Shown here in pieces: positions 18,147 to 27,440 of a stretch of 46,495 bases of DNA (the first letter of the stretch is position 1; each line of letters begins with the position of its first letter). Under the pieces are notes generated by a model that made no database searches, was not told the origin of the DNA, and saw only the letters and a list, made by a program, of their open reading frames with translations. The position numbers were made by a program, and so were the translations under genes. Source of the DNA: Gemmataceae bacterium (lineage in GTDB: Bacteria; Planctomycetota; Planctomycetia; Gemmatales; Gemmataceae); assembly GCA_022842245.1 (NCBI GenBank), contig JALHPZ010000041.1:1-46495 (forward strand), given 5' to 3'.

Positions 18147-19082
18147 GTGGCGATGCCGAATCATCCGATAACCTTGGAATTGTGCCAGGCCTTCATGGCG
18201 ATCCACGAGGCGAAGGGGTCGCTCCTGGCCGCCGCGAAACTGCTTGGAGACACGAACTTCAATCTCTCGCGGCGAATCCAGACCATCGTGGAAGGTCCTA
18301 AGCAGAAACTGCCCCGCGCGTGGTTACGCAAAGAAGGCAAGCGCTTCGAGCTGACTGCCGAAGGCGAGCGGATGTTGAATCATGCGAAGGATTTCGTCGA
18401 GCGATGGGAGTTACTGGTGCGGCTCAACGGGATGGATCGCGAAGCGGGCCTCAGTGTCGCCTGCGGACAGGAAGCGGCGGGCGGCATTGTGTTGAAGGCC
18501 GCCGCGGCGTTTCGGGCTGACTTTCCTGCTGAAAATCTTACAGTGGCGGTTACTCGCGGTCGGCAGCGGATCGAGGGCGTGGCGAGCGGCCGGTACGATC
18601 TCGCGTTGGTCACCACCAACAAGCACGATGCCGAAGTGATTGCGAAGCGAAGGCTGGTGGTCCACGAGTTGGGTGACGACGAACTGATGCTGGCGTGTGC
18701 AGTTCGCTCGCCGTGGTCGGAGGAGTTCAAGAAGGCGGAAGACGTGACGCTAGCTGAGTTACTCTTCTGGCCGTTGATTCTGCCGGAGACCGATTCCGCC
18801 GTGCGTCAAGAGTTCGACAAGAATCTCCGAAAAATCTCGCCAAAGCTGCCAACCATCGCAATGGAAGTCGGTGGCTGGCGCGTGCTGCAGGGCTACGTGC
18901 AAGCTGGTTTCGGTGTCGGCATGCTGCCGAGATCCGTGCTGGCGGACGCGGGCAACAAGTTGCGATCACGGTCGTTGCCGGAGAAACTGCGGCCCAAGAA
19001 TCGTTCACGCATCGTGATGCTGCCCCGACCGGCAAGCGCGGATTTGGTGGCCGCCTTCGTCAAGTGCTTGCAGAATTCATAG
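18147..19082 (+). CDS. LysR-family transcriptional regulator
   Basis: A GTG start at 18147 has GGAG eight bases upstream. An ATG two codons later (18153) and another at 18084 are alternatives. The 311-residue product opens with a winged helix-turn-helix (ITLELCQAFMAIHEAKGSLL, AAAKLLGDTNFNLSRRIQ; wing WLRKEGKRFELTAEGERML) and then a linker helix. The periplasmic-binding-protein-like effector domain follows (LSVACGQEAAGG, GRYDLALVTTNKHDA, DDELMLACAVRSPW, GFGVGMLPRSVLA). LysR regulators bind a small effector and control divergent genes, so this one probably governs the Nudix/STAND/RyR/kinase series. The HTH is less canonical than average, with TNFNLSRRIQ in the recognition helix. Effector unknown. 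Confidence 0.9.
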   Translation: MAMPNHPITLELCQAFMAIHEAKGSLLAAAKLLGDTNFNLSRRIQTIVEGPKQKLPRAWLRKEGKRFELTAEGERMLNHAKDFVERWELLVRLNGMDREAGLSVACGQEAAGGIVLKAAAAFRADFPAENLTVAVTRGRQRIEGVASGRYDLALVTTNKHDAEVIAKRRLVVHELGDDELMLACAVRSPWSEEFKKAEDVTLAELLFWPLILPETDSAVRQEFDKNLRKISPKLPTIAMEVGGWRVLQGYVQAGFGVGMLPRSVLADAGNKLRSRSLPEKLRPKNRSRIVMLPRPASADLVAAFVKCLQNS

Positions 19083-19467
19083 CCCTCTAAGGCGAGCAAC
19101 TTGGACGACTTGAATCAGCGACTCCTGGAACAGTTCTGCCGTGACTAAATCGAGGCGATGCGGTGCTATCGCGGGCGAACGACGATCTGGGAGATCGGCT
19201 TGCCGGCCGCCCGGAGGATGGCCGCAAGGGCGCCAGCCCGTCGCTGGTGTTGCGTGGGTCTTTGAAGTTGCTGGCGGGCCTGGCGACGCGCCGCCAGGAG
19301 GTATCGGGCGAGCAACTGAGCCAATCGGACCTGGCCGTGTGGCGGGAGAAACGAGCCGCGTTGGAGAAACGACGAGCGCGACGAACCGACCGCCGCCTCT
19401 TCCGCCAAGATACCGAAGCCTATCTTTATGACCTCGAAAACAAGCTCAACCAGTCACTTTTGCGGGC
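19083..19467. other. intergenic stretch with no convincing gene
   Basis: An open frame at 19163-19471 (+) encodes a basic helical peptide ending LYDLENKLNQSLLRA. Its second half has protein-like composition, but it lacks a clear ribosome binding site, has no recognised domain and runs into the IS5 relic. It may be the tail of a gene truncated by transposition. A short reading LDDLNQRLLEQFCRD stops just before it. I do not call a gene. Confidence 0.3.
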
Positions 19468-19806
19468 CTAGTTTTTTTTCGTGCCGGCGGCGCAGGGATG
19501 GGCGCGGACGGCGGTGGAATCCAGAATCAGCGTGTCCAAGTCCGGCTCACGCAGCGCGGCGAGGATCGGATCCCAGCGGCCCTTCGCCGTCCAGCGGTCG
19601 AAGCGTCGCCACTGGCTGTCGCCGTTGCCGAGCCGCTCGGGCAGGTCGGCCCACGGTATGCCGGTGCGGGCGACGTAGAGCACCGTGTCGATGAACCGGC
19701 GGTTGTCCTCGGCGACGCCTCCGTGTTGCCCAGGCTGCCCCGGAAGCCGATCTTTGATGCGGTCCCAGTCGGCATCGGAAATCGCGTGGCGGTGGCGCAT
19801 CGGCAT
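19468..19806 (-). pseudogene. IS5-family transposase, ORFA relic
   Basis: The complement reads MPMRHRHAISDADWDRIKDR, a P.QHGG turn, DNRRFIDTVLYVARTGIPWA, then SQWRRFDRW and ILDSTAVRAH, which is the N-terminal half of an IS5-family transposase including its first catalytic Asp. The frame ends GTKKN at an A8 run (19472-19479), the place where such elements slip into ORFB. No ORFB follows: the -1 frame stops within about ten codons and shows no DDE continuation. The element is therefore truncated. GGAGG precedes the start. Its outer end may lie near 19825-19850. It is a different element from the intact IS at 9364-10252. Confidence 0.8.
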
Positions 19807-20045
19807 CCCTCCATGGACCAAAATGAGACACGCCGTTTACCCAAACCTGCAACGTTGCGTCCATACGACCTAGCCTCACGGTGGCCAATTTCCCACCCAA
19901 GTATGAGACGCACACCTCAAGAGCCTCCACGCGGGGCAATTCCCTTGCCATCACCGTGGGGTGAGGTACAATCCGGTCCAACTCTCCTTCGCGATTTCCC
20001 TTCGTCCGATGGTCGCCACGAATCGCGAACCTTTAGGGACCACGG

Positions 20046-21467
20046 GTGGAAAAGCCTGTTCTCTTCTACATCGCCCCGAGCGGAGCGACCTTGTTGAGCA
20101 TTGGCCGTCTGCTCACCGACTCATACACGGTGCGAGTGCCCAGTTATTTCATGGCCGAGAGCAAGAAAGACCTGGAGGACTTGATCGGCCCTGAAACGAA
20201 AGTGATCCTCCTGGAGTTCAGCGAGCCGGGCGACTACGAACCCGATTACGAGCGATACTGGCGGGCCGCTCTCCGTTCGGGCCTACCACTGGTAGGTATC
20301 ATTTTGCACGGCCAGTCGGTCGCGATTCCCTCCGAATTCCGTGAGTTGAGAGTACTCGATGAACGCGAGGCCATCTCCAGCGGGTCGTCCGACGATGAGG
20401 CGATCCAGGAGAAAGTGATCGCGGCGATGAATCGAATCACGGACGTGATCCACGACGCGTTCGAGAGCACACTGCCCTCCGAGGCGAAGCACGCCTTCGA
20501 ACAAGCCATCCAGGAAGCCACCGCCCAGGTAGCGACCGACGGTCCCGCGCCGGTGCTTCGCAGTCTGCAACTCAGCGCGCGGGCGTATGCTATCGCGAGA
20601 TCGATGCAGTCCCGTCGTCGGATGCAACAGGCCCGCGACCTCGCGATTGCCGGCCAGAATCGATTGGCCATCCTCACCGAAGGCGACGGCGGTTTCGTGG
20701 GGCAACTCTCGACCGAACAACTGGCCACTTGGGACCGCGCGCTCGATGCCGTCGATCTGCAGTGGCTCAGCGCCCGACAGAATGTCATCCGGCTGATTGC
20801 AGACGAAGATAAATTGGACGTGGAGCGCTTGCTCGAAATCATGGAAGGTGGTTGGTCGCTGGCGACGGCGGCTCGCGACCGTCAAGCCATCGATCACCTC
20901 CGAGACACCTTCGCGGTAGCCCTTCGCATCGCCCTTCGCGTGCTGGTGAAGCGGGCCAACGGCGGCAGTCGGGTGGCCAGCACGCTGGAACAGATCGCGC
21001 AACTCTTTGGCAAGATGCAGCACACCGACCTGCAACAGATCACGCTGGGAGTCGCCGCGCAGGCCTGGGTGGCCAGTGCCGATGGCTGGCTGCGCGGCGT
21101 GTATGCCATCGAGCGAGCCATGCAAGTCCCTGGCAAGACCTTTTCCGTGGAAACTCGCGAATCGGTTCTCGCCAGTGCCAACGCCGTGCGGCAGAGGTTA
21201 GAGAGCGAGGTCGAGGATCTGTTGAACGCCGGTAACGAGAAAGCCGCCGAAAGTGCGCTGTCGGTCGTGCACCGTCTTTGTCGGTCCTTGCCCGACCACG
21301 AGAAGCTCGCGGAGATGCTCACGTGTGCCACGCATCTTGGCGCTTCGCCCGACCGATCCTCGTCATCGGCCATGGAGATCGCGCGGGAGGCCGAACTCTT
21401 GGCGCAAGCATTCGGGCGGCACGATCTTCTTGAAGTGCTCCACGCGGGAAAGCCTGCCGAGGCCTGA
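20046..21467 (+). CDS. hypothetical protein of the DUF4062-NACHT-TPR operon, 473 aa
   Basis: The GTG start gives MEKPVLFYIAPSGATLLSIG. Residues 1-~110 look like an alpha/beta (Rossmann or receiver-like) domain with strands VLFYIAP, KVILLEF and LVGIILHG. The rest is almost entirely alpha-helical, with TPR- or ARM-like texture (QQARDLAIAGQNRLAIL, ERLLEIMEGGWSLATAARD, AAQAWVASADGWLRGVYAIE). There is no signal peptide, membrane segment, Walker motif or known catalytic motif. It is the first of three same-strand genes (37- and 50-base gaps) ending in a large STAND protein. A sensor, adaptor or effector regulator is plausible but unproven. I do not recognise the family. Confidence 0.8.
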   Translation: MEKPVLFYIAPSGATLLSIGRLLTDSYTVRVPSYFMAESKKDLEDLIGPETKVILLEFSEPGDYEPDYERYWRAALRSGLPLVGIILHGQSVAIPSEFRELRVLDEREAISSGSSDDEAIQEKVIAAMNRITDVIHDAFESTLPSEAKHAFEQAIQEATAQVATDGPAPVLRSLQLSARAYAIARSMQSRRRMQQARDLAIAGQNRLAILTEGDGGFVGQLSTEQLATWDRALDAVDLQWLSARQNVIRLIADEDKLDVERLLEIMEGGWSLATAARDRQAIDHLRDTFAVALRIALRVLVKRANGGSRVASTLEQIAQLFGKMQHTDLQQITLGVAAQAWVASADGWLRGVYAIERAMQVPGKTFSVETRESVLASANAVRQRLESEVEDLLNAGNEKAAESALSVVHRLCRSLPDHEKLAEMLTCATHLGASPDRSSSSAMEIAREAELLAQAFGRHDLLEVLHAGKPAEA

Positions 21468-21504
21468 TCTGTCCATCCGGTAACTCCAATCCTTGAGGTG
21501 CAGC

Positions 21505-22587
21505 ATGGGACTGTTCGACACGATCAAGAAACGTCAACAAGGATCGTCACCCGCCGCTGCGCCCCAGGCGAAGACCGCGCCGCCCATCACCGACGATCCG
21601 GATGTGGCCCGGATGCAGCGCATGATGACGATGTCGATCGAGCAATGGTTGATCGAAAGTCAGCCGGACTGGGCCAAGTGCGATGGCAACGCTCCGGAGG
21701 CCAGCGCGACGAACGCCGCGGCAGTTCGTTCGATTTTCATGAGGGTTCTGCCACTCGACGAGCAGGCCACCGTCGGGCAGATGCCAATGTTGCTGCTGTG
21801 TTGGGGCGGAGTATCGAGGCCCTCGCGCATGACGTATTGCATCTGTTCCGGCTGTGGCGACAAATTACAGATGATCGGCGACTTCGCCGGACAATCATTC
21901 CCCACGACCTGCGCCAAATGCGGCAAGCCGATCGATCGATTCCGAGTCGAATACTCTCGCGAGGTGGGCCGGGCGCTTCGCGAGTTTCTCGTCGACCATG
22001 CGAAATGCTGCGTGGCAATCAAGAATCTTCAGACAGCGATCAAGACTGAGTTGACCAATCCCGTTCGTCTTCAGGGTTTGATTGATGAAGCACTGAAAAT
22101 CGCAAAGGCTGTAGCCCACATTCCAGCCATCAAGGCTGTCGCGCGGGCATCGTGTTTCGTGAATCTGACTTACACCTTTATGATCGCGACACACGCGGTA
22201 CAGGAGGCCCAGGCGTCTCCGACCGACATGGTCAAACTCGATGATGCCCTGGCCAAGGTTCGACAAGTCACCCAGGAAGGTTGGCAACTGCAAAACGCGG
22301 AAGAGTTCGCCCTCGCGATCAATGCCTATACCCAGTCGACGCATCTCTTCGAAAAACTTGTGGCACTCTCGGCGACTACGAAAGTGCGACAACCACTGGC
22401 CTACGACCTGGACGAACTGGGAATCCTGTTGCGCGTGCACGAGCCAGCCCGACGGTCGGAAGGGCTGGCGATGGTTCGACGGGCGTTGCACCTGCTCGAA
22501 CAAAATCGTGATGAGGCCGGCACCGCCGACCCGGAACTGGAATCGGCCATTCAGGCGGTTCGCGAGCATCTGCGGATGGAGTGGTAG
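21505..22587 (+). CDS. zinc-ribbon-containing helical protein, 360 aa
   Basis: The ATG at 21505 follows GAGGTGCAGC. A TTG four codons earlier is less likely. The protein starts MGLFDTIKKRQQ. Cysteines 114/117 (CSGCG) and 136/139 (CAKCG) make a two-knuckle zinc-ribbon. The C-terminal ~200 residues are helical with TPR-like pairs (EGWQLQNAEEFALAINAYTQ, GLAMVRRALHLLEQNRD). No enzyme motif is visible. It is middle gene of the three-gene set and is probably translated with its neighbours. The zinc-ribbon could bind nucleic acid or protein and the TPR part could contact the STAND protein encoded next. Function unknown. Confidence 0.8.
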   Translation: MGLFDTIKKRQQGSSPAAAPQAKTAPPITDDPDVARMQRMMTMSIEQWLIESQPDWAKCDGNAPEASATNAAAVRSIFMRVLPLDEQATVGQMPMLLLCWGGVSRPSRMTYCICSGCGDKLQMIGDFAGQSFPTTCAKCGKPIDRFRVEYSREVGRALREFLVDHAKCCVAIKNLQTAIKTELTNPVRLQGLIDEALKIAKAVAHIPAIKAVARASCFVNLTYTFMIATHAVQEAQASPTDMVKLDDALAKVRQVTQEGWQLQNAEEFALAINAYTQSTHLFEKLVALSATTKVRQPLAYDLDELGILLRVHEPARRSEGLAMVRRALHLLEQNRDEAGTADPELESAIQAVREHLRMEW

Positions 22588-22637
22588 CACCCCGATGACA
22601 TGAACCACACGATTCACTCGACAACGAGAACTCTCCC

Positions 22638-25600
22638 ATGCCAGCCTGGACGAACATCCCGGTGTTTATTTCGTCCACGTTCATGGACATGCAAGCCGAA
22701 CGAGACTTGCTGGTCAAACGAGTCTTTCCGGCGTTGCGGTCGCGGTTGCAAAGTCTGCGGGTGCGAATCTCGGAGATCGACCTTCGTTGGGGAATCACAG
22801 CGGAGCAAGAGCAAAACGGGCGCGTGCTCGATCTGTGTTTGAACGCCATCGACCGTTCGCGCCCACACTTCCTCGGCTTCCTGGGCGAACGCTACGGATC
22901 GATTCCCGCGACGGTCCCGCCCGACACTCGAAGGGTCTTCGACTGGTTGCCGCAGCTGCATCCGCCGCGAACATCGGTCACAGAGATGGAAATCCTGCAT
23001 GGGCTACTGAATCACAACTCTGATTCCGTTCGGGGCCTTTTCTATTTTCGCGCAATCGAAGGCTATGCCGAACTGCCCGACACATTAGCCCCGTTTTTCT
23101 TCGACGCCGAATCGGGACGGCCCGACTGGCGGCTGACCGATGACCAGTGGTTCGCAACGACCGTCGATCGGCTGGTTCACTCGGGATCGACGGAGGCCGC
23201 GGGCCATCTCGAACGATGGCTGCGGGGCGTCTGGCCACCGGAAATCATCGAGTTGGCCCTGACGCCGTCGGATCGGTTGCGTCTCCTGAAAATGCGATTG
23301 AAACAGTCCGGACACGTACAACTCGCGAGCTATCCCTGGAAGCTGCAAGGCATCCGTGTTCGATTGCCTCTGGCACACCTGGCGATCCCCAATGATCGGC
23401 GCATCCAAACACTCGAAGCGGCCGCGGTCGATGGGATCGTCAGCTCGGATGAGTTACTCCAGCTGAGTCGGAACCCCGATCTGCTCCAGTTCCTGCGGCA
23501 GTACGGTACCGTGGTCCTGACGGGACTCGACGAACTTGAGAAGAAACTGCACGACGACCTTTGGCAGTCGCTTCATCGCGATGAACGGATTGAGAAAGCG
23601 GAGTTGGCCCGGAAAGCGGAGGCACCAATCGCGACCGGTTCGATCCTGAACGACGACGAACGATTGTTGCTGGCCGTTCGCCGATTTGCCGGGGAGGCCC
23701 TTCCGATCGAGTTGAAGTTGCTAAAGGGGAAACAAGCCAGCGGCTTGTTGCGGATGGAACTGGAGGGCAATCTGGAGTTGGCATCCCAACTTCAATCTTA
23801 TGCCGACCTGTGGGACGCGCGGCGAAACGCGGGCGGTGCGGACGTGGGCTCGCTCGCGGAGCTATGGGACGACGAACGCGATTCCCACCGCCGGTATGCC
23901 GAAGGCCGCCAGAGTTTGTACGTGCGACGGCCCGAAATCGAGCGCCACATGCGGACCCACTTACTAGGCGAATCGTGCCAGTACCTTGTGGTCGTGGGTG
24001 GTCCGGGAGATGGGAAATCGGCCCTGATGGCGAAAACGATCAAGACCTGCCAGGCACTGGGCCGTGTGCGGCCAGCCCACATCGTTTTCCATTTCATCGG
24101 TGCCACGGCTGGGTCGGCCAGATTGGCGTACCTCCTCCAGCGGTTAAGTGTCGAGTTGCGTCTTTTTGACGAAGACACACTCGAACGGCTCTCGCTCGAT
24201 ATTCAGGACATCGCGCCACGATTCGCGCAAGCCCTGCAATCGCTGCCGGCCGATCGCAAGTACTTCATCATCATCGACGGGCTGGACCAACTCGATTCCA
24301 CCGGCGATGCGCACAATCTCCACTGGCTACCCCAGACACTGCCGGCCCATGTGCATGTCGTGCTCAGTTATGTGACCGATGCGGACCACGGTTTCGCCCC
24401 CGCCCTGGATGCCGCGCTACGATTGCGATCGACTGAATGGATCGATCTGAGAAAGTACCCGATGGCCGAATCGCAGTTGCGGCAGATCATCGAACGAGTG
24501 CCGTCGCTGGTCGCGAAATCATTGGAGGAACCGCACATCGCGGCGCTCCTCGCGAATCCCGCCACCCGGAATCCGCTCTACCTGAAGGTGGCCCTCGAAG
24601 AACTCCGCGGCTTCGGTTCGTATTCGTTGTTGTCCGCGCGGATTCAGCAGTTTCGCGAGGCCACTTCCGCAGCCGACCTGTTTCGCCAGGTCATCCGTGG
24701 CTTACGGGATGATTTCCCCCCGGTGATTGTTCGTGAGCTGTTGACGGCGATCGCGTGCTCGCGACACGGCATGAGTGAAGACGAACTTGCCCAACTGTCG
24801 CTTCGGAATTGTCGGAATCGCGAGGATCGAGTTCCGCAGGAAATCCAGGCGATGCGCGACGAGACCGCCCTCCTGCTGCGGAGTCTCCAGCCTTATCTGC
24901 AGTTTCGAGGTTTGTTGCAAGACTTCTTGCATCGCAGCATTCGTGCGGCCGTCGTGGAAGAATGGCTGGGCGATGACGAGTTATGCCGAACGACTCATAA
25001 AGCCCTGGCACGACACTTTGAAGCAGTCGGCCGTGAAGCTCAACCGCCCTGGAGCGATGCAGGTCGACGGGCCTTGGCCGAGACACTCCACCATTATCTG
25101 GAGGCAGAAGACTGGATCGCCGTGCGGGAGTTGCTGAACGACGACCGCTACGTTTTCTCGAAAGGCTACAGCCCCTATTGCCGGGACCTCGTCCACGAGT
25201 GGAGCCGGGCACTGACAGATGCGCCCCTCGATCAGGCGACGGCGATGGCCAACAGTCTCGCTCGGCTCGCTTCGCAGCAAAACGCGATGAGCGAAATCGC
25301 CGGCGAGACGATTGTCGCCCTGGCCCGTCGGTCACAGTCGCGCCTGGTCGAACTCGCCCCCAGTCTGCGACGAATCAGCGATCGCTGGCGCTACGAACTC
25401 TTGCGAGCGCAAGCGGTCCTCATCGGCATCGGTTTGGGAGAAGCCGCCGAGACCACCCTGCAACTCATCGCGAATACGCACCGCCCAGGCGAGCAGGACT
25501 TCGGCAACGAATCGACCCGCCTGCAAAATGAAGCCGTTCAAGCCAACATGGCGGGAAATCACAAGCTTGGCTTACAGTTGGCCGAACGAAGCCGGCAAGC

Positions 25601-26750
25601 GGCCATCGCGGGGAACGAACCGATCTGCGTCATCATCGCCGAGGCGACGATGGTCGGTTCGCTGGTCGGTCTGGCTCGCTATCCAGACGCCGCCCATCTC
25701 ACACGAGACATCCTTGGTCGCAGTCGCAGTCAAGCCGGCTTGAGCCGTGTATTGCCTCGTGTTATCTTGAATGGCTTCAACGCCTTCGTGCAACTCGGCC
25801 TGATCGAGGAAGCAGAAACCCTCATGGCCGAGGGATTCGCGGAATGTAACAAAATCGGGGATGCCCGCTACGACTACACCGCCCTGGCAACCGTCTGGGG
25901 CAACTATTGTATCGAGACCGGGAAAGCCACCGAAGCACTGGCCACGCTGAGAACCGCTCTCGGGTATCCGTCAAACGCCTATCCCGAAGAGATTCGAACG
26001 ACCGCGTTCTACACGCTCATCCAGGCCCTGTTGCGTGTGGACAAGCCCGACGAAGCCCGTGAGGTTTTCCAGGCCGCTCATGATTTTCTCTGGTCGAGTC
26101 CAGCGGCACGGCAAAAGATGCACGAACTACTGAACCGATTCGTTGCGCCCCCGGAACCCGATCACCAGGCGGACCTCGGGCAACTCATCAACCAGGCTCT
26201 GGGATTTCAGCACGCGGGGAATCTGGAAGAAGCCTCGGCGACCTTCGCCAAGTTGCTCGAAGCGGCCCCCGAGAATGTCGTCGTCCTCGGCATTGTCGCG
26301 TTCTTCCTGCAAAACTCGCTCCGCGATTTCCCTAGCGCACGTGCTCTTTACGAGCGGTCGATCGAAATCGATCCCGCAGATGTCGTGAATCAAACCAACC
26401 TGGCAAGCCTGGAGTTCCTTCTTGGCGAACAGGCCGCAGCCCAGGCACGCATCGACATTTGTCTCACACTCGCGGCCGGGAAAGACGACGAATACACGGC
26501 GCGGATCGACTACCTCGCGGTTGTCCTCGCCGCGATACGAGGCGACGCGACGGACGAGTTGCTGAGCCAACTCCGTACCCGCGTGATCAGCGGTCGAGAA
26601 CCAGCGGCTTGGCGAAACAGCGCGCTGATCGAGGCCGTTCAGCAGAAGGTACCACCGCCCATCGTCGATCTGTTGCAAGCCATCTTTGAGGCCTTCAGCT
26701 CACCCTCAAAATGGCAGGCACTGAAGGCTAGAGGGGAATGGAAGGCCTGA
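22638..26750 (+). CDS. DUF4062-NACHT-TPR STAND protein, 1370 aa
   Basis: The protein starts MPAWTNIPVFISSTFMDMQA. DUF4062 spans 1-~150 (ISSTF.D..AERD, EIDLRWGIT, FLGERYGS, SVTEMEILHGLL). An unusually long insert of about 250 residues, with helical repeats around ~270-420, separates it from the NACHT domain. Walker A GGPGDGKS is near 455-462 and Walker B YFIIIDGLDQLDS near 541-553. A winged-helix-like segment GMSEDELAQL follows near 711, and the remaining ~500 residues are TPR-like helix pairs (HAGNLEEASATFAKLLEAAP, FPSARALYERSIEIDP). By family analogy it is an ATP-dependent switch that senses through its TPRs and signals through DUF4062. It is the third gene of the operon and a paralogue of the interrupted gene at 6386-11648, from which it differs mainly in the insert and sensor. 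Confidence 0.92.
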   Translation: MPAWTNIPVFISSTFMDMQAERDLLVKRVFPALRSRLQSLRVRISEIDLRWGITAEQEQNGRVLDLCLNAIDRSRPHFLGFLGERYGSIPATVPPDTRRVFDWLPQLHPPRTSVTEMEILHGLLNHNSDSVRGLFYFRAIEGYAELPDTLAPFFFDAESGRPDWRLTDDQWFATTVDRLVHSGSTEAAGHLERWLRGVWPPEIIELALTPSDRLRLLKMRLKQSGHVQLASYPWKLQGIRVRLPLAHLAIPNDRRIQTLEAAAVDGIVSSDELLQLSRNPDLLQFLRQYGTVVLTGLDELEKKLHDDLWQSLHRDERIEKAELARKAEAPIATGSILNDDERLLLAVRRFAGEALPIELKLLKGKQASGLLRMELEGNLELASQLQSYADLWDARRNAGGADVGSLAELWDDERDSHRRYAEGRQSLYVRRPEIERHMRTHLLGESCQYLVVVGGPGDGKSALMAKTIKTCQALGRVRPAHIVFHFIGATAGSARLAYLLQRLSVELRLFDEDTLERLSLDIQDIAPRFAQALQSLPADRKYFIIIDGLDQLDSTGDAHNLHWLPQTLPAHVHVVLSYVTDADHGFAPALDAALRLRSTEWIDLRKYPMAESQLRQIIERVPSLVAKSLEEPHIAALLANPATRNPLYLKVALEELRGFGSYSLLSARIQQFREATSAADLFRQVIRGLRDDFPPVIVRELLTAIACSRHGMSEDELAQLSLRNCRNREDRVPQEIQAMRDETALLLRSLQPYLQFRGLLQDFLHRSIRAAVVEEWLGDDELCRTTHKALARHFEAVGREAQPPWSDAGRRALAETLHHYLEAEDWIAVRELLNDDRYVFSKGYSPYCRDLVHEWSRALTDAPLDQATAMANSLARLASQQNAMSEIAGETIVALARRSQSRLVELAPSLRRISDRWRYELLRAQAVLIGIGLGEAAETTLQLIANTHRPGEQDFGNESTRLQNEAVQANMAGNHKLGLQLAERSRQAAIAGNEPICVIIAEATMVGSLVGLARYPDAAHLTRDILGRSRSQAGLSRVLPRVILNGFNAFVQLGLIEEAETLMAEGFAECNKIGDARYDYTALATVWGNYCIETGKATEALATLRTALGYPSNAYPEEIRTTAFYTLIQALLRVDKPDEAREVFQAAHDFLWSSPAARQKMHELLNRFVAPPEPDHQADLGQLINQALGFQHAGNLEEASATFAKLLEAAPENVVVLGIVAFFLQNSLRDFPSARALYERSIEIDPADVVNQTNLASLEFLLGEQAAAQARIDICLTLAAGKDDEYTARIDYLAVVLAAIRGDATDELLSQLRTRVISGREPAAWRNSALIEAVQQKVPPPIVDLLQAIFEAFSSPSKWQALKARGEWKA

Positions 26751-27194
26751 TGGAATTGGATCGTATCGACGCGCGAAAATGAGTTCGCTCTGCGGCGTCG
26801 GGCGGAGGGGCTTGCGCTGTAGCATCAGGTTCGGGTGGTGGTTTTCTCCTCGGCGGCCAGAGCTTCCAGCTTCTTGGCGATCGGCGACAGGCGCAGGGTT
26901 CCGAACGAGCCCTCCTTCCACTACCTTCGCAACGAGCGTTGCACACGCCAGATGGATCAGCAGCACCGCCAACGCGTGCGATCAGAAACGGCGCGAACCC
27001 ACCACGCTCGCCGCGGCCCTGGATCTGACGCTCGCGGACCTGTTCGCGCGGATCGAACGCGAATGACGCCCCGGCCGGCCGGACCCGCGGCGATCCCCGG
27101 CAACAGTCTCAAAGCAATCGAACGCGTCCGGTGATCGTCCGTCTTGCGGGGTGAGTTATGCTGGCGGGTTTCTTTGCAAGCAGGAGACCTCCTC
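26751..27194. other. gene-free stretch with weak coding relics
   Basis: No gene is convincing. On the plus strand, 26779-27066 ends with RREPTTLAAALDLTLADLF, which looks like the last helices of an XRE-type HTH domain without the preceding HTH. On the minus strand a reading ending KKLEALAAEEKTTTRT near 26820-26880 has protein-like composition but is stopped upstream. The stretch probably holds decayed gene ends next to the IS66 relic. Confidence 0.35.
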
Positions 27195-27440
27195 ATGGCC
27201 ACTCGCGATCCACTTGTCCTCAAACGCTGGCAGTCGATCTTTGCCAACTGGCGCAGTACCGGCCTCTCCGCGGCGGCGTTCTGCCGCTCACAAGAACTGA
27301 ACCCGTCCAGCTTCTACCGCTGGCGAAAGATCCTCGATGATCTCGATCCATCGCCCGCGTCGGGGCCGTCTCCGTCCTTCGTGCCCGTGCGGGTGGTGCC
27401 CGATGCCGTCGTCGTGGTCATCCTGCCTTCGGGCTTCCCG
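27195..27440 (+). pseudogene. IS66 accessory ORF1 (TnpA-type) relic
   Basis: ATG at 27195, behind GGAG, begins MATRDPLVLKRWQSIFANWR and continues with GLSAAAFCR, SSFYRWRK and FVPVRVVPD. This is the small HTH protein encoded first in IS66 elements. After VVVVILPSG the frame departs from the family and passes into transposase sequence in another frame, so its C-terminus and the following ORF2 (TnpB) are deleted. Confidence 0.75.
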
